From NCBI RefSeq assembly GCF_000001735.4, contig NC_003075.7, forward strand, positions 16,989,001 to 17,053,000: a DNA stretch of 64,000 nt, in the 5' to 3' direction. This stretch comes from Arabidopsis thaliana. Its lineage: Eukaryota; Streptophyta; Magnoliopsida; Brassicales; Brassicaceae. Shown piece after piece: positions 35,051-47,823 of this stretch. Position 1 is the first letter of the stretch; every line of letters starts with the position of its first letter. The position numbers and the translations under genes are program-made. The notes under the pieces are model-generated. The model worked only from the letters and a program-made list of their open reading frames with translations, searched no databases and was not told where the DNA came from.

Positions 35051-36514
35051 TTACAAGATGGAGCAGGCCTTTTGTGCTTTGTTCTTCTTTTTCTTCTGCT
35101 TTGGAGGTTGAAGGACCACTCTGATCGCTGCATCAAACACGCCCTTCACGTTCTGCAGTTATAGTCACATTGTTTTCATCAAAAGATGAAGAATCCAACA
35201 CCGAAAAGATGATTCATGAGATGTCTTTTATTCGTTTACCTCTTGTGATTTTGAACTGCACTCGATGTAAGCTGGCGCTCCAATTAGCTTCTTCAGCTCC
35301 TCTCCCTTCCATGCAGAGAGGGAAAATGCTTAACGGTGGTAAAGCTGATAAAATTGCACTGAGGAAATAACTGTATTCTTACCTGAACAGTGGTAATAGG
35401 GACAGCACCAGGATGGTCGATGAAAAACTGTTTGTCATCTCGAAGATCTGACAACAACCAAGGTTAGACAATCAAAAAGGCCAGGATCATGAGTTGACTG
35501 AAGATCTTGCAAGTGTCTTTTATAAAGGTATACACTTGCTATACAGTAGCTATTTCATTGGAGGATGCTTAAAGGCGTGTGTTATAGGATATGGTTGCTT
35601 TATCACAAGAAGTGCAAGATACAAGAAGAAGCCTGTTGACCAATGATATTCTCTGAAAACTACCCTCAGTTTCACCTAACGAATACATCTTGAACATGTA
35701 CAAGTTTTAACCACAATCAAGAGAAGGTGAAGTTTTATGTCCACTAATGTCATGATATATTATACCAGAGCAGCTTAATAAAGTGAAAAGGAAAATGGCA
35801 GTGTAAGCATGGGAATCAGACATATATATAAATAAATGCATAAACAAGGACAAATGTGAGAGGAGGAAGTAACCTAGTTTGGTTCCAACAAGGACAATTG
35901 GGACACCAGGAGCATAGTGCTTCAACTCAGGAATCCACTGTAAAAGAAAAGAAGCATCAAAATTTGGAACTCTCAATTGTTAAATAGTCGACCAGTTCGG
36001 ACGAAACTGACCTTCTTGGAAACATTCTCATAACTAGCCTTACTAATGAGAGAGAAGGCAAGAATGAAAACATCAGCACCACGGTAACTCAAAGGTCTTA
36101 ATCTGTTATAGTCCTCTTGCCCTGCATAAACCAAAAACATAATTTCGACCGATTCATCAAGGAAAGCTCTCTCACCAAGGATTATGAATTGGATCATCAT
36201 TCATTACCTGCAGTATCCCACAATCCAAGATTCACCGTGGCTCCATTAACAACCACATTTGCACTAAAGTTATCGAAAACAGTCGGAACATAATCCTGTT
36301 CCAATGGAAATGTATACAACATTTTTAGTATGTATGGATCCCAATTCATATATGGCACAATCAGAATCAAATGAATCAGATATCAAAAAAAGGAGGGAGA
36401 ATGATTGATGAATACCGTGGGAAAGGTGTTGCTGGTATAAGAAATCAGCAAACAGGTTTTACCAACAGCTCCATCACCAACGGTGACGCACTTTATGAAC
36501 CTTGATGCGCTCAT
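35051..36514 (-). CDS. ROP5: ROP/RAC small GTPase
   Basis: This is a plant Rho GTPase of 197 residues, recognised as ROP5/ARAC6 (At4g35950), a plasma-membrane switch for polar growth and the cytoskeleton. CDS exons (minus): 36514-36416, 36295-36208, 36121-36012, 35937-35874, 35447-35383, 35305-35240 and 35152-35051, all GT-AG. Nucleotide-binding motifs are intact: GDGAVGKT (13-20), the switch I region with [17 protein letters not shown] (59-65) and TKLD (118-121). The polybasic KQKKKKNK stretch precedes the C-terminal CSIL prenylation box (geranylgeranyl type), so this is a type I ROP. The family name is certain. The exact paralogue (ROP5 versus ROP1/3) is from recognition and genomic neighbours. 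Confidence 0.92.
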
Positions 36515-37518
36515 TGCCTCTTCTTCTTCTTCTTCGAGCCAAAATATGTCACAATTTACCAAAAAACAAAAGAGATCAACCTCAGATTTAAACCTGAGGA
36601 AGCCAGAAACACCCACAATGTGAAGCCAATTCCTCCGAAACTTCGACCATTATCTTTCAATTAACCATCTCAAAACCCTAGATATGTATAATGTGGAAAC
36701 AAACCCCCCAAATAGAGAAAATCAGAAATGTGAAGAAGGAAGGAAGATGAATAAACAAAAGGGAACGTGAGGACGATGAATTGGAGGATGCGAGAGAGAG
36801 AGAGAACAACAACTAGAGAGAGAAAGAAAGAAGTAGAGAAGAAAGTGATGGCCGGAAATAATTGCCATTGAAGCGTTCGATTAATCTCAGCCATTCAACC
36901 TTCCGACTGTTTTGCAATCTTTTTACTTTTTTTACTTCTTCTGTTGTCTTTTAAATAATTACTATTTTACTTCTTCTTCTTTTTTCTGTTTGATTTTTTA
37001 GTGTATATTCAAATTAATTTATTTATCTTGTATACAAAAAAGTAAAATAAAGGAGTTGCACATAATGTATTTTGTCTTTGTTGTTTAAAATGCAAATAAG
37101 AAAAATTAACACTGGCTAAAATTATACGTGTTTTTAACTGTCTGTAAAATTTCTAGTACGATTTGTTTTACTATTCTAATTCATTTTTTTACTAGTTTTT
37201 CCGGATGCTCACCAAATGTGAAAAAATCTCTAAGTTATGATTCAATATTTATGAAACCAATCAGCCAATTGCGGTACAATAAAGTTGTAATGCACTAGTT
37301 CTTCCGCATACTCGCCAAATTTATGTTAAAATTTCAAGGATGTTTGATGATATTGAATGTGGTTAGTTGAATTTGCATGTTGGCTAGTGAGAATGTGGTG
37401 TATGGACCAAACCTGAACTTATTTGTATGTCAACAAAGTGTGGTAATATTTTCTGCCAAAAATTGCAATAATCTCAACTAACAAATATTTTACCGAGTAT
37501 GTAAAATGTCAACATTGG
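36515..37518. other. Intergenic: ROP promoter and AT-rich spacer
   Basis: A purine-rich leader with GA repeats (36789-36803) is read as CT-rich on the gene strand. The leader and promoter are followed by AT-rich spacer. No gene is supported. Confidence 0.55.
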
Positions 37519-38840
37519 TCATATTTGCCTTTCGTGAGGAAAGATGTCTATGCTAATGAACTTATTCGGGTCAACGTAACCTTCCTTGATAAGAAAACCT
37601 GCGACAGCGAGAACAAAAACGTTAAGAGTTGGGAATCTTTCACAAACCATGTAATTAATTTGTCGGAAAAAGTTAGCATTTGAAAATGTTCAAAGTAAAA
37701 GTTTTTATTTGATGTGTGTACGATGATACAATCACAGTTTTGATAAACCAGGATTCGTGGAGTTGGAATCAGTTTTATCAAATCAACATTCCAAAATTAC
37801 TAACAAGTTTGAAAATATGCAATGACAAAAAATCATAAAAATCATAAATACACGAGCTACATATGGATGAATGAGAGAGTTAATCTATAAAATCCGACCA
37901 AATAACTCACCAAGTCTACGATTTATTATATGGCTTTTAACAGAGTAACGACTGAGAGAGACATATAAGAAGAGCATTGATGAAACTAACCCTGAACATC
38001 ACGGCGAGTAGTCAACTGGAAGTCCAAGATGATACCCCGGCGCAACAAGCCCGCTATCACCGCCAAAGGTTGCCGTGGATCGTTTGTCGTGACTGTGACG
38101 GATCATTTATCTCTTCTCTCTCTCACCTGTAATTGTCAGAAACAGTTTAGATGGCAGAAATTTCTCAAAGATAAATTACACTATAATAACTCTCTTTAAC
38201 ATTATGACTACAATTCCCAAAATCAAGATGTTTCAGAAAATACACGGCTCAATTCGTCAAACAAAAAGGAGAAACATCAGATTCTTACCAAACCCTAAAG
38301 CAGAGTCTCAAAGCAGAGTTCTTGATTACGATGATAGTATATAATGAAATCACGGGGAAATTGGGTGAACGCTCTCTGTTTTTCTTTCTTTGCGTTGGTT
38401 GTAGTGAAGCTTGATGAGCCTTCCATTTCTAGCTATTTGCTTGGAGAGAAACCTGCAAGAACACTCGAAAAAGAAAACAGAGGAAGATGTGAGTTTAGAC
38501 AAAGTGAAAATAGTATGATGCGTAAAACTGAAACTGACGAAACTTTAGTGAGAAGAATAGACCATGAAAGTGTTTCGATCAACAACATAAGTCGTAGAAA
38601 AGTAAGGAAACATCTAAGAATTCTTACCAATCTTAAAAGCAGAGTTCGGCTAGTGACTACGAGAAACCTTGGACGAACTTTGTTGAGAGGAATGAAACTT
38701 GCTCTCGATTAACTTTGGATGAACTTTGAGCTCTCTGACTCTCTCTCTCTTTGGTTTTTCAACTAGAAAAAAGACTTTTGCTTTCTGAAACTACGAGAAT
38801 AGTAAGCGATTATACAGAAGAAGAAATGATTGTGGGAAGT
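37519..38840 (-). other. Putative small minus-strand transcription unit of unknown function
   Basis: I do not recognise this. A TATA box (TATATAA, 38868-38862 minus) is followed by CT-rich leader-like DNA. Two similar first-exon/donor segments then follow (near 38664-38600 and 38330-38262 on the minus strand). Both contain GAACTCTGCTTT and end in TTGGTAAGAAT. A probable exon at 38126-37991 follows acceptor AATTACAG and ends in donor AGG/GTTAG. Another follows acceptor GTCGCAG at 37598. The middle exon holds a complete 35-residue frame, ATG 38106 to stop 37999, starting MIRHSHDKRSTATFGG. A different frame of that exon runs across the junction into the last exon and stops at 37519. This could be a peptide gene, a gene remnant or a noncoding RNA. 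Confidence 0.35.
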
Positions 38841-38861
38841 AAGTGAGTGAGCACGAGCCAC

Positions 38862-38868
38862 TTATATA
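38862..38868 (-). promoter_or_regulatory. TATA box of the putative small minus-strand gene
   Basis: GCCTATATAAGTGG is read on the minus strand, a strong plant TATA context. It lies about 30 bp upstream of the proposed transcript start near 38840. Confidence 0.5.
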
Positions 38869-39650
38869 GGCAGCTTCGGATTTCTTCTTTCAACGGCTAC
38901 TTTTCTAACGTCTATATTTTCTTACCGTTGTAAATTTTGCGTCTCAAATAAGTTACCGTTTGTGCATGAGGTGACAATTGACTTGACAGGTTGACACCGA
39001 GATGAAAATTACACAACAACAAAAACTAGAAGCATTCATAATAAGCCCAATGGGCCAATAGAGACCCAACCAAAACCCCAAACCAACAAAAAATTAAGGA
39101 CACTGTTCGTCATTAGTGGATAATTAATATTTTAGTGTAACACCTTCACAACGATCGTCTCTCAAGGTCAAATAGTAACTTAGTAAGTAGCCCTCTTGAT
39201 ACGAAGTAGGAACCAAAACGCTTGTCTTTATGGATTAGAATGTTTGTCATATCTTGTTCAAAACTAAAAATGTCTAAAAGTTATCTTGTTTTTATTTGTT
39301 ATTACAATAACGAAATCATTTCAATCAAATTGATCTCAAACAACCAATGTAGTTTAGTGTTAGGTAGAATCTTCTTCCGAGATAGTTATGCCCCAGCTCT
39401 GCTTGCGACGGGATGGTAACTAAAACTTTTGAATAAACTATAGTTGCATAGATGAAAAATTGAATATATGCGAAGATTAGCAAAAGGGTTCTCCCATAAC
39501 TATATTTAATACTTTGCTTTCTCCATATGACAAAACATTCTTCTCCCCTAAACTCTTCTTCAATCCTATTTATATATTCATCCTTCTGAGTCATTCTTCA
39601 ATCTTATTCATCGGTCTGAGTTATTTTGCTTGCTCTTTGAAATTCTGACA
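38869..39650. other. Intergenic upstream of APX5
   Basis: This is shared spacer between the putative minus-strand unit and APX5. A TATA-like TATTTATATAT at 39567-39577 lies 74 bp before the APX5 start codon. No gene is supported. Confidence 0.5.
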
Positions 39651-41205
39651 ATGGCAGTGAACGTTGATGCAGAGTACCTCAAAGAGATAGAGAAAACTCG
39701 TAGAGACCTTCGAGCTCTCATCTCTTCCAGAAACTGTGCTCCCATTATGCTCCGTCTTGCGTAAGATCTTTGCTCTCAGAATCATTCTCCGTTTTTCTTT
39801 CTTGTCTTGATGTTTCCAAATGCCAACTCTTCTGTGCATATAGATGGCATGATGCAGGAACCTATGATGCCAAGAAGAAAACCGGAGGTGCCAATGGATC
39901 TATCAGATTCAAGGAAGAGCTAAACCGTCCACACAACAAAGGTTTGGAGAAGGCAGTCGCCTTCTGCGGTGAGTTTTATGATTAAACCTTCTAATCCGTT
40001 ACTACTACTCTTCAGGACCTGCAAGCGGTTGCTGTCTCCTTTGATGTCTAAATTTTGGTTTCTAATTTCAGAGGAAGTAAAGGCTAAGCATCCCAGAGTC
40101 TCTTACGCAGACCTTTATCAGGTAAATCAACATTGGTATACAGCATCTCGAAGCCATTAAACTCATAAATACTCTCTTCCCCCTTGATGGTTAGCGTGAC
40201 AGATTCTTTCATTTCATTTCAGCTCGCTGGAGTTGTTGCAGTGGAGGTTACTGGCGGCCCTGCAATCCCATTTACACCAGGCCGTAAGGTAGTTACACTT
40301 ACCGCTAAAGCGTATGCGTTAAATCATCGTTGCTAAGTGAGTTTACTAATGTTGAGAAATATGATACCAGGATGCTGATTCCGCGGACGATGGAGAACTT
40401 CCAAATCCAAATGAAGGTTACTCCTGCAGCTTGTAGCTCCTGCAACGGAATTCTATTTCACAAACTGACTAAGCCCTCCTTTTGGATTATTGCAGGTGCC
40501 TCACATTTAAGAACTCTCTTCTCTCGTATGGGTCTATTGGATAGAGACATTGTAGCTCTCTCTGGAGGTCACACTTTGGTACTTATTACTAACTATCCTT
40601 CAAAATATCCGCCAGTCACTAAACATGCTCCAATGAACCAACTTGGTTGCTACTTTGTATATAGGGACGTGCACATAAGGAGAGATCAGATTTTGAAGGT
40701 CCTTGGACACAGGACCCTCTCAAGTTTGATAACTCGTATTTCGTGTAAGCCAACGATAAAGTCACACAAGAGTTAAAGCGAGAGAGAGTGAGAGTTCTGA
40801 AACTTACATTTTTTGCTGATTGGTTTTTCAGAGAGCTTCTAAAAGGGGAGACTCCGGGATTGCTACAACTTAAAACCGACAAGGCTCTACTTGATGATCC
40901 CAAGTTCCACCCTTTTGTTAAGCTGTATGCAAAGGTAGATTAGATTTCACTACGATTATAAGAAACTTTTACTTTGGATGATTCTCTGGTTTCATCAACA
41001 ACAAAAATGATTTTGATGTGTATGTCAGGACGAGGATATGTTCTTCAAAGCCTATGCAATTTCACACAAGAAACTCTCAGAACTAGGATTTAATCCGCCA
41101 AGAAGAATTCCTTCAGCAGTGACGCAGCAGACGCTTGGAATCGCTGTTGCTGCAGCTGTGGTGATCTTTACAATATGCTATGAAGCAAGCAGAAGAGGCA
41201 AGTGA
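39651..41205 (+). CDS. APX5: Ascorbate peroxidase 5, peroxisomal membrane type
   Basis: This is a class I haem peroxidase reducing H2O2 with ascorbate, recognised as APX5 (At4g35970), 279 residues. Exons: 39651-39760, 39844-39968, 40072-40121, 40223-40288, 40371-40416, 40496-40578, 40665-40744, 40832-40934 and 41029-41205, all GT-AG with continuous frame. The distal site [12 protein letters not shown] supplies Arg35, Trp38 and His39. The proximal haem ligand is His158 in LSGGHTLGRAH, with the conserved [15 protein letters not shown] after it. A C-terminal membrane segment ([16 protein letters not shown]) followed by EASRRGK is a tail anchor with basic tail, as in peroxisome-targeted APX3. Exons are short, and the two reading frames at 40330 and 40619 are shadows. 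Confidence 0.94.
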
Positions 41206-41815
41206 GGAAGTTTCGCAGATGCAATAAGGGACGAGAGAAAAATGTTAATTGAATGTATGCAATAAATACAAAGATTCATGCAATGTTACCTCCATGCTCC
41301 TTTTCAAGCTTCAGTGCTTTGGACAAAATTATGGATGTTACATCGCAGTATGTGAACTCTCCTCAAAAACAATTACTACTGTTACCAAATTAAAGATACA
41401 GAGTCTAACTGAGAAACGAACTGTGGATGAGAAGACTAAATTTCTTTTGGAACAACCAGGAATATCAATAGCTGATTAGGTTGCTATAACCTTCCAACTT
41501 TTGATGACTCATGGTTTCCATAACGAACAATCTGACTCAAGAAACCATGTTCTGTGCTCGGGAATAACATAGAAATACACGATAAGTAAATACTCTATTC
41601 AAGAAATGGGAGATATATTTATCTCGAAGTAGCAGCATAGCATTTATTTTTTCAGAAACACACATCTGAGAATACAGCATTAATAACATTTGACACTATC
41701 ATGGGCGAAATCAAAAGTTAAAACTTGATAAGTAGGTTCCTCGGCCACAGATACTTATCCTGTAATCCACTAGCATATATCTTATGAGACCCTGACAAGT
41801 GGAGAAAAACTAAAA
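41206..41815. other. Intergenic between convergent APX5 and small unknown gene
   Basis: The stretch is 3' UTRs of both genes. I see no further gene. Confidence 0.55.
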
Positions 41816-42586
41816 TCAAAGTGCCCTGAAACTATCCGTTTTATCTAGCCTGGCAGTACCGGAGCTTGATGATTCGCCAAGTGGATCAGGAGAAGCTGCT
41901 CTAGAAGAGTCTCTTCCTTTCAGAGAAGTTGGCATTCCAGAGATCTCCTATAAAAAAAGTAGCTAGAGTCATCATCCTAAAAGTGGTCATACTCAAATCA
42001 CACTAGATGGCTGAAACAATTCAATAACTTACCTTCATCAAATGCAACCTCATGTCAGTAGGACGAGTATGGTTACCAATGCAGGCCATTGCAAACTTGG
42101 AATAACTAAACAACACATCAGCAGCAGCTTGCTTCTGCTCATCAACCTATAAGATATCATCAGCTCAACTCTTCAATAACAATTACACAACAAACTCCAA
42201 AAGTCATGAACTTTGGTTAAGAATCAGAAACAGAGAACAACGAAGCTACACAGGATTCCGATTTAAGATAAAAGCCAAAGGACTCATCTAAGACTAATCA
42301 TGATTCTTATTGATCAAAAAGGAAGTGATACCATTCACTAATAATCCTAAAGCTCAGATTTTTATAAATTGGTTTTCCCCATTCCAGTAACATTGAAGAA
42401 ACCATAATTTGAATACTTGTTCCTTTAAACAATGATTCAACATCTTGATTTCATGGCGCAGATTAAAAATGACACAGCTTTTACATCCGATTTGATCCCT
42501 AATAATCTGAATTTCAAAACATAGAAAAAATTCAATAAAGCTGAAGAATTAGAAATCAGAAGTCGCACCTCGTATTCTTCTGTCAT
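41816..42586 (-). CDS. Small conserved plant protein of unknown function (87 aa)
   Basis: I recall this as an uncharacterised locus (At4g35980). CDS exons (minus): 42586-42569, 42146-42033 and 41947-41816, all GT-AG and in frame. The first coding exon encodes only MTEEYE. The middle part (VDEQKQAAADVLFSYSKFAMACIGNHTRPTD) looks like a short amphipathic helix and carries one cysteine. The C-terminal half is Ser-rich (SSRAASPDPLGESSSSGTAR) and likely disordered and phosphorylated. No signal peptide or membrane span is visible. The exon structure and codon quality argue for a real gene. I offer no function. Confidence 0.75.
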
Positions 42587-43267
42587 TGTGGAGAAGCGTA
42601 TTCCTCTGTTTGGCTCTCTTCTGGTCTTGTGTAGAAGACAGCTACCACAAAGTGACCTACTTTACCTAATTTGGATCTCAGCTTCGAATTCGAGAAACAC
42701 CAAGCTCGCTGGTTCGAATTCTATTTTGTAGGACTATTCAGATACTACTAGGGTTTGATTGATAATTTCTCTTAAATTGTGGGGCTGAAAGTGAAATAAA
42801 CACTATTTTACTTACTGTAAAACGCCGTGTATTTTATTCCGGTCGCATAAAAAAACGACAAAGCTTGTGACATCATCACACAATTACTTGTCCTATCATG
42901 TTTTTGATCAAAGGTTTTTCTTTTTGGTTTTAAGATTTGATTTTGTTCTTATTAAATCGGATCAGTCAGTATATACAAATACAGATGACTTATTGGAAAG
43001 GTTTGTTCAATTTTATTGGAAACTTGCGAGATCAGGGACAAATTATACTCACTTTATATGCTATTTAGCGGTTACCAATTCAAACACATTATCTAAAATT
43101 GTATAAATATTTGTATAAATCTCATGATTCTTGAAGAAGCAAAACACTTTTGCATCAACAACAACACAACACAACAAAATCTAATATTTTCAAACCTCTA
43201 TGGTCTGTTTAATGCTTATGTACCAAGGCAATGATATTGATATACAAACAACACAACGTCCATTAGC
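42587..43267. other. Intergenic: promoter of the 87-aa gene and 3' UTR of the senescence-domain gene
   Basis: I see nothing beyond UTR-like and AT-rich DNA. The plus-strand frame at 42867-43106 has no recognisable content. Confidence 0.55.
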
Positions 43268-44862
43268 CTACTTAGAACTTTTTTTCCCCTTCTTTCTCTC
43301 TTTAGCTGCCGTTTTAACTACGGTTTTAGCGAGTGATGATGGCTTCATGGCACTCTTGGGGTTAAGAGCTTGTCTAATCTTGAAAACAGTCCACGCCGTT
43401 CCAAAAGCATGCCCTGCTGCGCTAAGCCCTTCGTTTGTCGCTTGTGCTGTCTTTGCTCCATACCTACAAGTAACATCCAAACATTAACTATCTTTTTGGC
43501 ATGGTATGAGCACATTCTCTTGTAAACTTTTTCAGTTACTTACTTGTGATCGACGATTTCAGTAGTTACATCTGAAGTTGTTTTCATAACGTGTCTTCCT
43601 GCTACTTCGACAGCATCACAAACCTTGTCTGTCACAAATGGGTAAACAAATCTTTATTAGTTTCAATCATCAGAAGCCTAATAAAGATAGATAAGAGATA
43701 TACGATATAGTCAACTTACTGAATCCATCAAGTGTTGCAAGAACCATTTCTCCAGGAAGAAGCCCAAAGAGTTTCTGCCCAGCTTTGCTATTTATCACTG
43801 AACTCGAGAAGAATCCAGAAACTTTAACAACACCAGAGAGCACACCATTCGCCACTTTCTCTGTCATTTTTGTCATCTTCTTTACTCTGTTACATATATA
43901 ACTCAAAACCTCGATAAAAAGTTTAAAACACAAATATCAAAGATAAGCAAATAAAGGTCGTACCTTTTGAGACGTTTCAAAGTTCCAGGACTAACTTGTC
44001 TCTCCTTCTCTGCTTTGGACAACTTCTTCTTCATGAAATCATTTCCCCACATGAGTCTATCCATTGTGAGATCCCCACACCATAAGATCCCTTTAATCAA
44101 TTGACCAGAACCAGCAGCGATCAGTTTCGCTGCAACGCCACTGTAATCCTCAACATTCGGAGCCAGAGTCGTCCAATAAGCCGTACACTGCTTCTCCACC
44201 ATCTTTTTCCTCTTTCCCTTCAGCTCCTCCGGTGAAGTCTCCTTCGCCGCCGTCAAATCCAAAACGTTCTCTTCTTTCTGTTTCTCCTCCGCTGTGAAAC
44301 TACTGTAATCAGCTAAGATCTTGTCTAGCTTCTCAAGCATCGGTTCTTGACCTTTCGAAGCCATTGTTAATCCGTAGTTCAACATCTCGTTCTCTGTTTC
44401 GTTGACTGAATGATCCGATGACTCGGATTCTTTAACGGGTCGGAGCGAGAAGAAGTAATGAGACTCATCGACTTTAACGGCGGGTTCGTCTTTAGTCAAC
44501 GGCCATTGGATCTCGTCACCGACGCGAGCGAAAACCGCGACGGTGATATCTCCTTGAACAAGACGGAGAATCTCGAGATCGCCGCAAGCGAGCTCTACGC
44601 TGTAGGATTTGTCAATGAGGTGGACCATCGCGCCGTGGATTGTGAGAATCACTTCCTCCGTCGCGAGAGGAGGCGCTGAAGCTGAGTCAGAGGCGGTGGG
44701 ATCGGGGAAGATATTGTTGACAAGATCATTGACATTGATTGAAGGATAGAGATTATTATTATTAGTAGAAGAGGAGGAGGAAGAGGACTTAGGGAGAGGA
44801 GCAACGGTGGTTGAAGTGTCGACGGTTGGATAAAGCTTGGGAGGAGTTGCAGAGCATTCCAT
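43268..44862 (-). CDS. Senescence/dehydration-associated (ERD7-like) protein
   Basis: This encodes a 448-residue protein with a C-terminal senescence domain (PF06911), related to ERD7 and to the spartin C-terminus; recognised as At4g35985. CDS exons (minus): 44862-43964, 43886-43720, 43628-43544 and 43463-43268. The N-terminus (about 1-60) is low-complexity Ser/Asn-rich. A beta-rich spartin-like region follows (EVILTIHGAMVHLIDKSYSVELACGDLEILRLVQGDITVAVFARVGDEIQWPL). The senescence domain starts near residue 240 (YSGVAAKLIAAGSGQLIKGILWCGDLTMDRL) and continues through GVLSGVVKVSGFFSSSV and EVAGRHVMKTTSDVTT. ERD7-family proteins bind membrane lipids and respond to drought and cold. A TATA box (forward 44924-44931) lies about 65 bp upstream of the start. 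Confidence 0.92.
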
Positions 44863-46120
44863 TATCGCCGGTGATTTAGGAGGAGGAAGACGAAGGGGGA
44901 ATGAAGAAGAACAAGTGTTTGGTTATTTATATGAATTTGAAAAAGATTTGGGGCAGAAATAGAAAAAGTCAGAAGATTAGTGATGGAAGAAAGCGAATCT
45001 AGTTTGATTAACTGTTAAGTAACCTTGCTGTCGGAGTCTCGGAGATAGGAAGACGTGGGCGTTGCGTGTTTCAAGAGGAGCATACTTTTTGACTATGAAC
45101 CGGGCCGGTTTAACCTTTTTTTTAACTATTTTAGGAGATTTTCCCGCGCTTTATCCAAATATTAAATTTGTTTATATCCAAAATTTCTTTTTGTTGAGTG
45201 TATATTGTACATTTGTTTATTGTTTTGCCACCTTTTTTAGTGTCACACTAAACAAGAATTATTCAAGTAATTAAGATGTGTAATTGACTATGATAATGGT
45301 AATCTGTATTGACTTTGTTTTGCCAAATGAAATTCTATTTAACAGTAGGATCTTACCTAAACCATGGAGGAAAACTTTGGTTTTTTTTTCTATTAGAAAA
45401 CATAAAAGGCAAAAAAAATGATTAAAAGGTATAATCAATTATGATGATGAAAATTTTTTCTTGTATAAAAATAAGAATAAGATTTAAAGGGATATAACAC
45501 TTATACTATTTTTTGTATAAAAATATATGTCTACTAAAAACATAATATTCTGTCACATGTTATTTTCTATTTTGTTTAAGAAGAAATCAATTGCATAATC
45601 TCATATCACTCTATGAAGTACAATTATTTGAAAATTAAATAATAGAGTTTTAGATGTCAAAAAAAAAATCAATAGAGTTTTTAGAGTAATTAAAACTGTA
45701 TAAATAAGTAAGATTAAGAAAATCTATAGATTTTAAAAAAAATTGTGCACCAAATCTAAAGAGTGAATAAGATTTATTTCTAACATACAGCTTTTATCCC
45801 TTGACAATTGTCATTTGACTTTTGAGTTATAGCAGTTGTGTTGTCATCTTGTGTCACTTTTAATATTAAATTACAAAACAAGTCCTCAATTTTAAAATAA
45901 TTAACATCAGTGAGATCAGAATCTAAATGTTACTGTACTTTACAGTTGACAATTTAATTTTCACTGTACTTTGTTTGACCCCCAAAAAGTACTGTGTTAA
46001 AAAGGCAAAAAAACCAAACTAAAGTTCGCCGGGAAGCGAAATCGTCATCTTCCCTGTTTTGCTGTTTAGTCTGCAAGAGAAATTTCAGATTCCGGCGGAG
46101 AAAGCTATAACGATTCTTCA
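44863..46120. other. Divergent intergenic region: ERD7-like and CaM KMT promoters
   Basis: TATAAATA on the minus strand (44931-44924) serves the ERD7-like gene. The rest is AT-rich, and the CaM KMT leader begins around 46020. No gene is supported. Confidence 0.55.
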
Positions 46121-47823
46121 ATGGATCCCACTTCTTCTTCTTCCTCTGCTCTTAGATGGAAAATTCTTCGCCAAGCGCTTCTCCGTAGATCTGGTTGATA
46201 CTCCCCTACTCCTTCTCCTTCCTGCATCCACTTTTCGATTTCACACATTCGCATAGCTAATGGATCATCTTTCAATTTTCCTCAGATTCTCAATCTCAAA
46301 CTGAGACCAAACGGATTTCAAGGAAAGCAACTCAAGGATTCAACTTGATTCCTTGTCAAGTGGTGGACTCTTCTCCTCAATCGGATAAGTCTCGTGAAGC
46401 ATCCGTTTGCTACACACTTCCCATCACTGGCTCTCCCAAACTCTATCTAACGTTAGGATTTTGATCTGAAGTTTTCATCAAATGAAACAATGTTATGTTT
46501 TGTTCGATAGATTTGCCACTCCTAAGAGCTTCTTTAAAATATATGCAGACAAAGAGTGGATAATTGTAGTGATCTCAATGACTTCGAGATATCTAATCGA
46601 TACAACATTGATAATACTGGACTTGTCTGTAAGTTCTCAATCTCACTGTATCTCTCTACTTGTCACATAAATTAGTGTCTTTGTTGGTTTTGAAACTTAG
46701 TAGTACAATGTTGCTGCTCTGCTCTGTGTATTTGGCTTGTTTGCGGCTGATACAATCGCTAACCAAACTATATCTGCTTAAACTTTTAGTCTGTCAATAT
46801 ACAACGTGGCATTAACCATGATTCAAACAAGTTAAGAATAAAAAAGATTTAGTTGCTTAGGGAACTCTAATGCTATCTAAATTGTGATTCTCTGAATTCA
46901 TACTGTCGTTGTTTTCCAGGTCAGTGGCCCTCTGAAGAAGTACTAGCCTACTTTTGCAAGTCTCAGCCAGAACGTTTCAGGTTTAAGACTGATTTGCATC
47001 TGTGTTCTTTGTTCTTTTATAACTTCGTCTACTTAATTTTACTCGGCTCATTGGGATGTTGCAGAGGTAAAAGAGTAATTGAGCTTGGATCAGGGTATGG
47101 ATTAGCCGGTTTAGTTATTGCAGCTGCAACCGAGGCATCAGAAGTGGTAATCTCCGATGGAAACCCCCAAGTAGTCAATTGTATCCTTCATGTTTTGTTT
47201 TTGTGTTGTGCATATACTGTTTCATTAGAATTGTCTTCTTCTATGGCTGAAACCCTTGAGATATGGAATCTCGGTACTCAAAACGTTTTGGATTCATTGA
47301 TGTACTTAACATCCAGATATTAAACGTAACATAGAAACCAACTCCATGGCATTTGGTGGCACAAGCGTAAAAGCCATGGAGTTGCACTGGAATCAGCATC
47401 AACTTTCAGAGTTAACCAACACTTTCGACATCATAGTTGCAAGCGATTGGTACCTTGCTCTCCATTTTAGTCTTCCGCTTTTTCGATATGTTTTTTTCTC
47501 ATCCCTTATCATGACACATATTTTTATGATTCAACAGTACATTTTTCAAGGAATTTCATAAGGACCTTGCGAGAACCATCAAGATGCTGCTTAAAGCCAA
47601 AAAAGCCTCCGAAGCATTATTTTTCAGTCCTAAGAGAGGTGACTCCTTGGAAAAGTTCATGAAGGAGATTAAGGACATTGGTTTACACTACATTTTAACT
47701 GAAAACTACGATGCACAAGTTTGGAAGCGCCATGAGACGCTTGTGAAAGGAGACGAAGCTTGGCCTAACTATGACAAGAATCATTGCTACCCTTTACTTA
47801 TTCAAATTACTAATCAGATTTAG
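46121..47823 (+). CDS. CaM KMT: Calmodulin-lysine N-methyltransferase
   Basis: This encodes a 304-residue class I SAM-dependent methyltransferase, recognised as Arabidopsis CaM KMT (At4g35987), which trimethylates Lys115 of calmodulin. Exons: 46121-46193, 46286-46451, 46549-46628, 46920-46980, 47065-47180, 47317-47449 and 47538-47823. All are GT-AG and every phase closes. The short N-terminus (MDPTSSSSSALRWKILRQALL) is followed by the family block GLVCQWPSEEVLAYFC. SAM motif I is VIELGSGYGLAGL (about 131-143), the acidic post-I strand is VVISDGNPQVV, and IIVASDCTFF is the METTL21-like motif. A C-terminal KRHETL...NHCYPLLIQI stretch completes the fold. No break is seen. The larger plus-strand frames at 46994 and 47346 run past exon ends into introns. 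Confidence 0.92.

Noticed and set aside
38344-38712. 122-codon plus-strand frame with a signal-peptide-like start
   Set aside because: It lies antisense to leader/donor segments of the proposed minus-strand unit, has no homology I recognise, and its body is biased toward Arg/Lys/Asn typical of chance frames.
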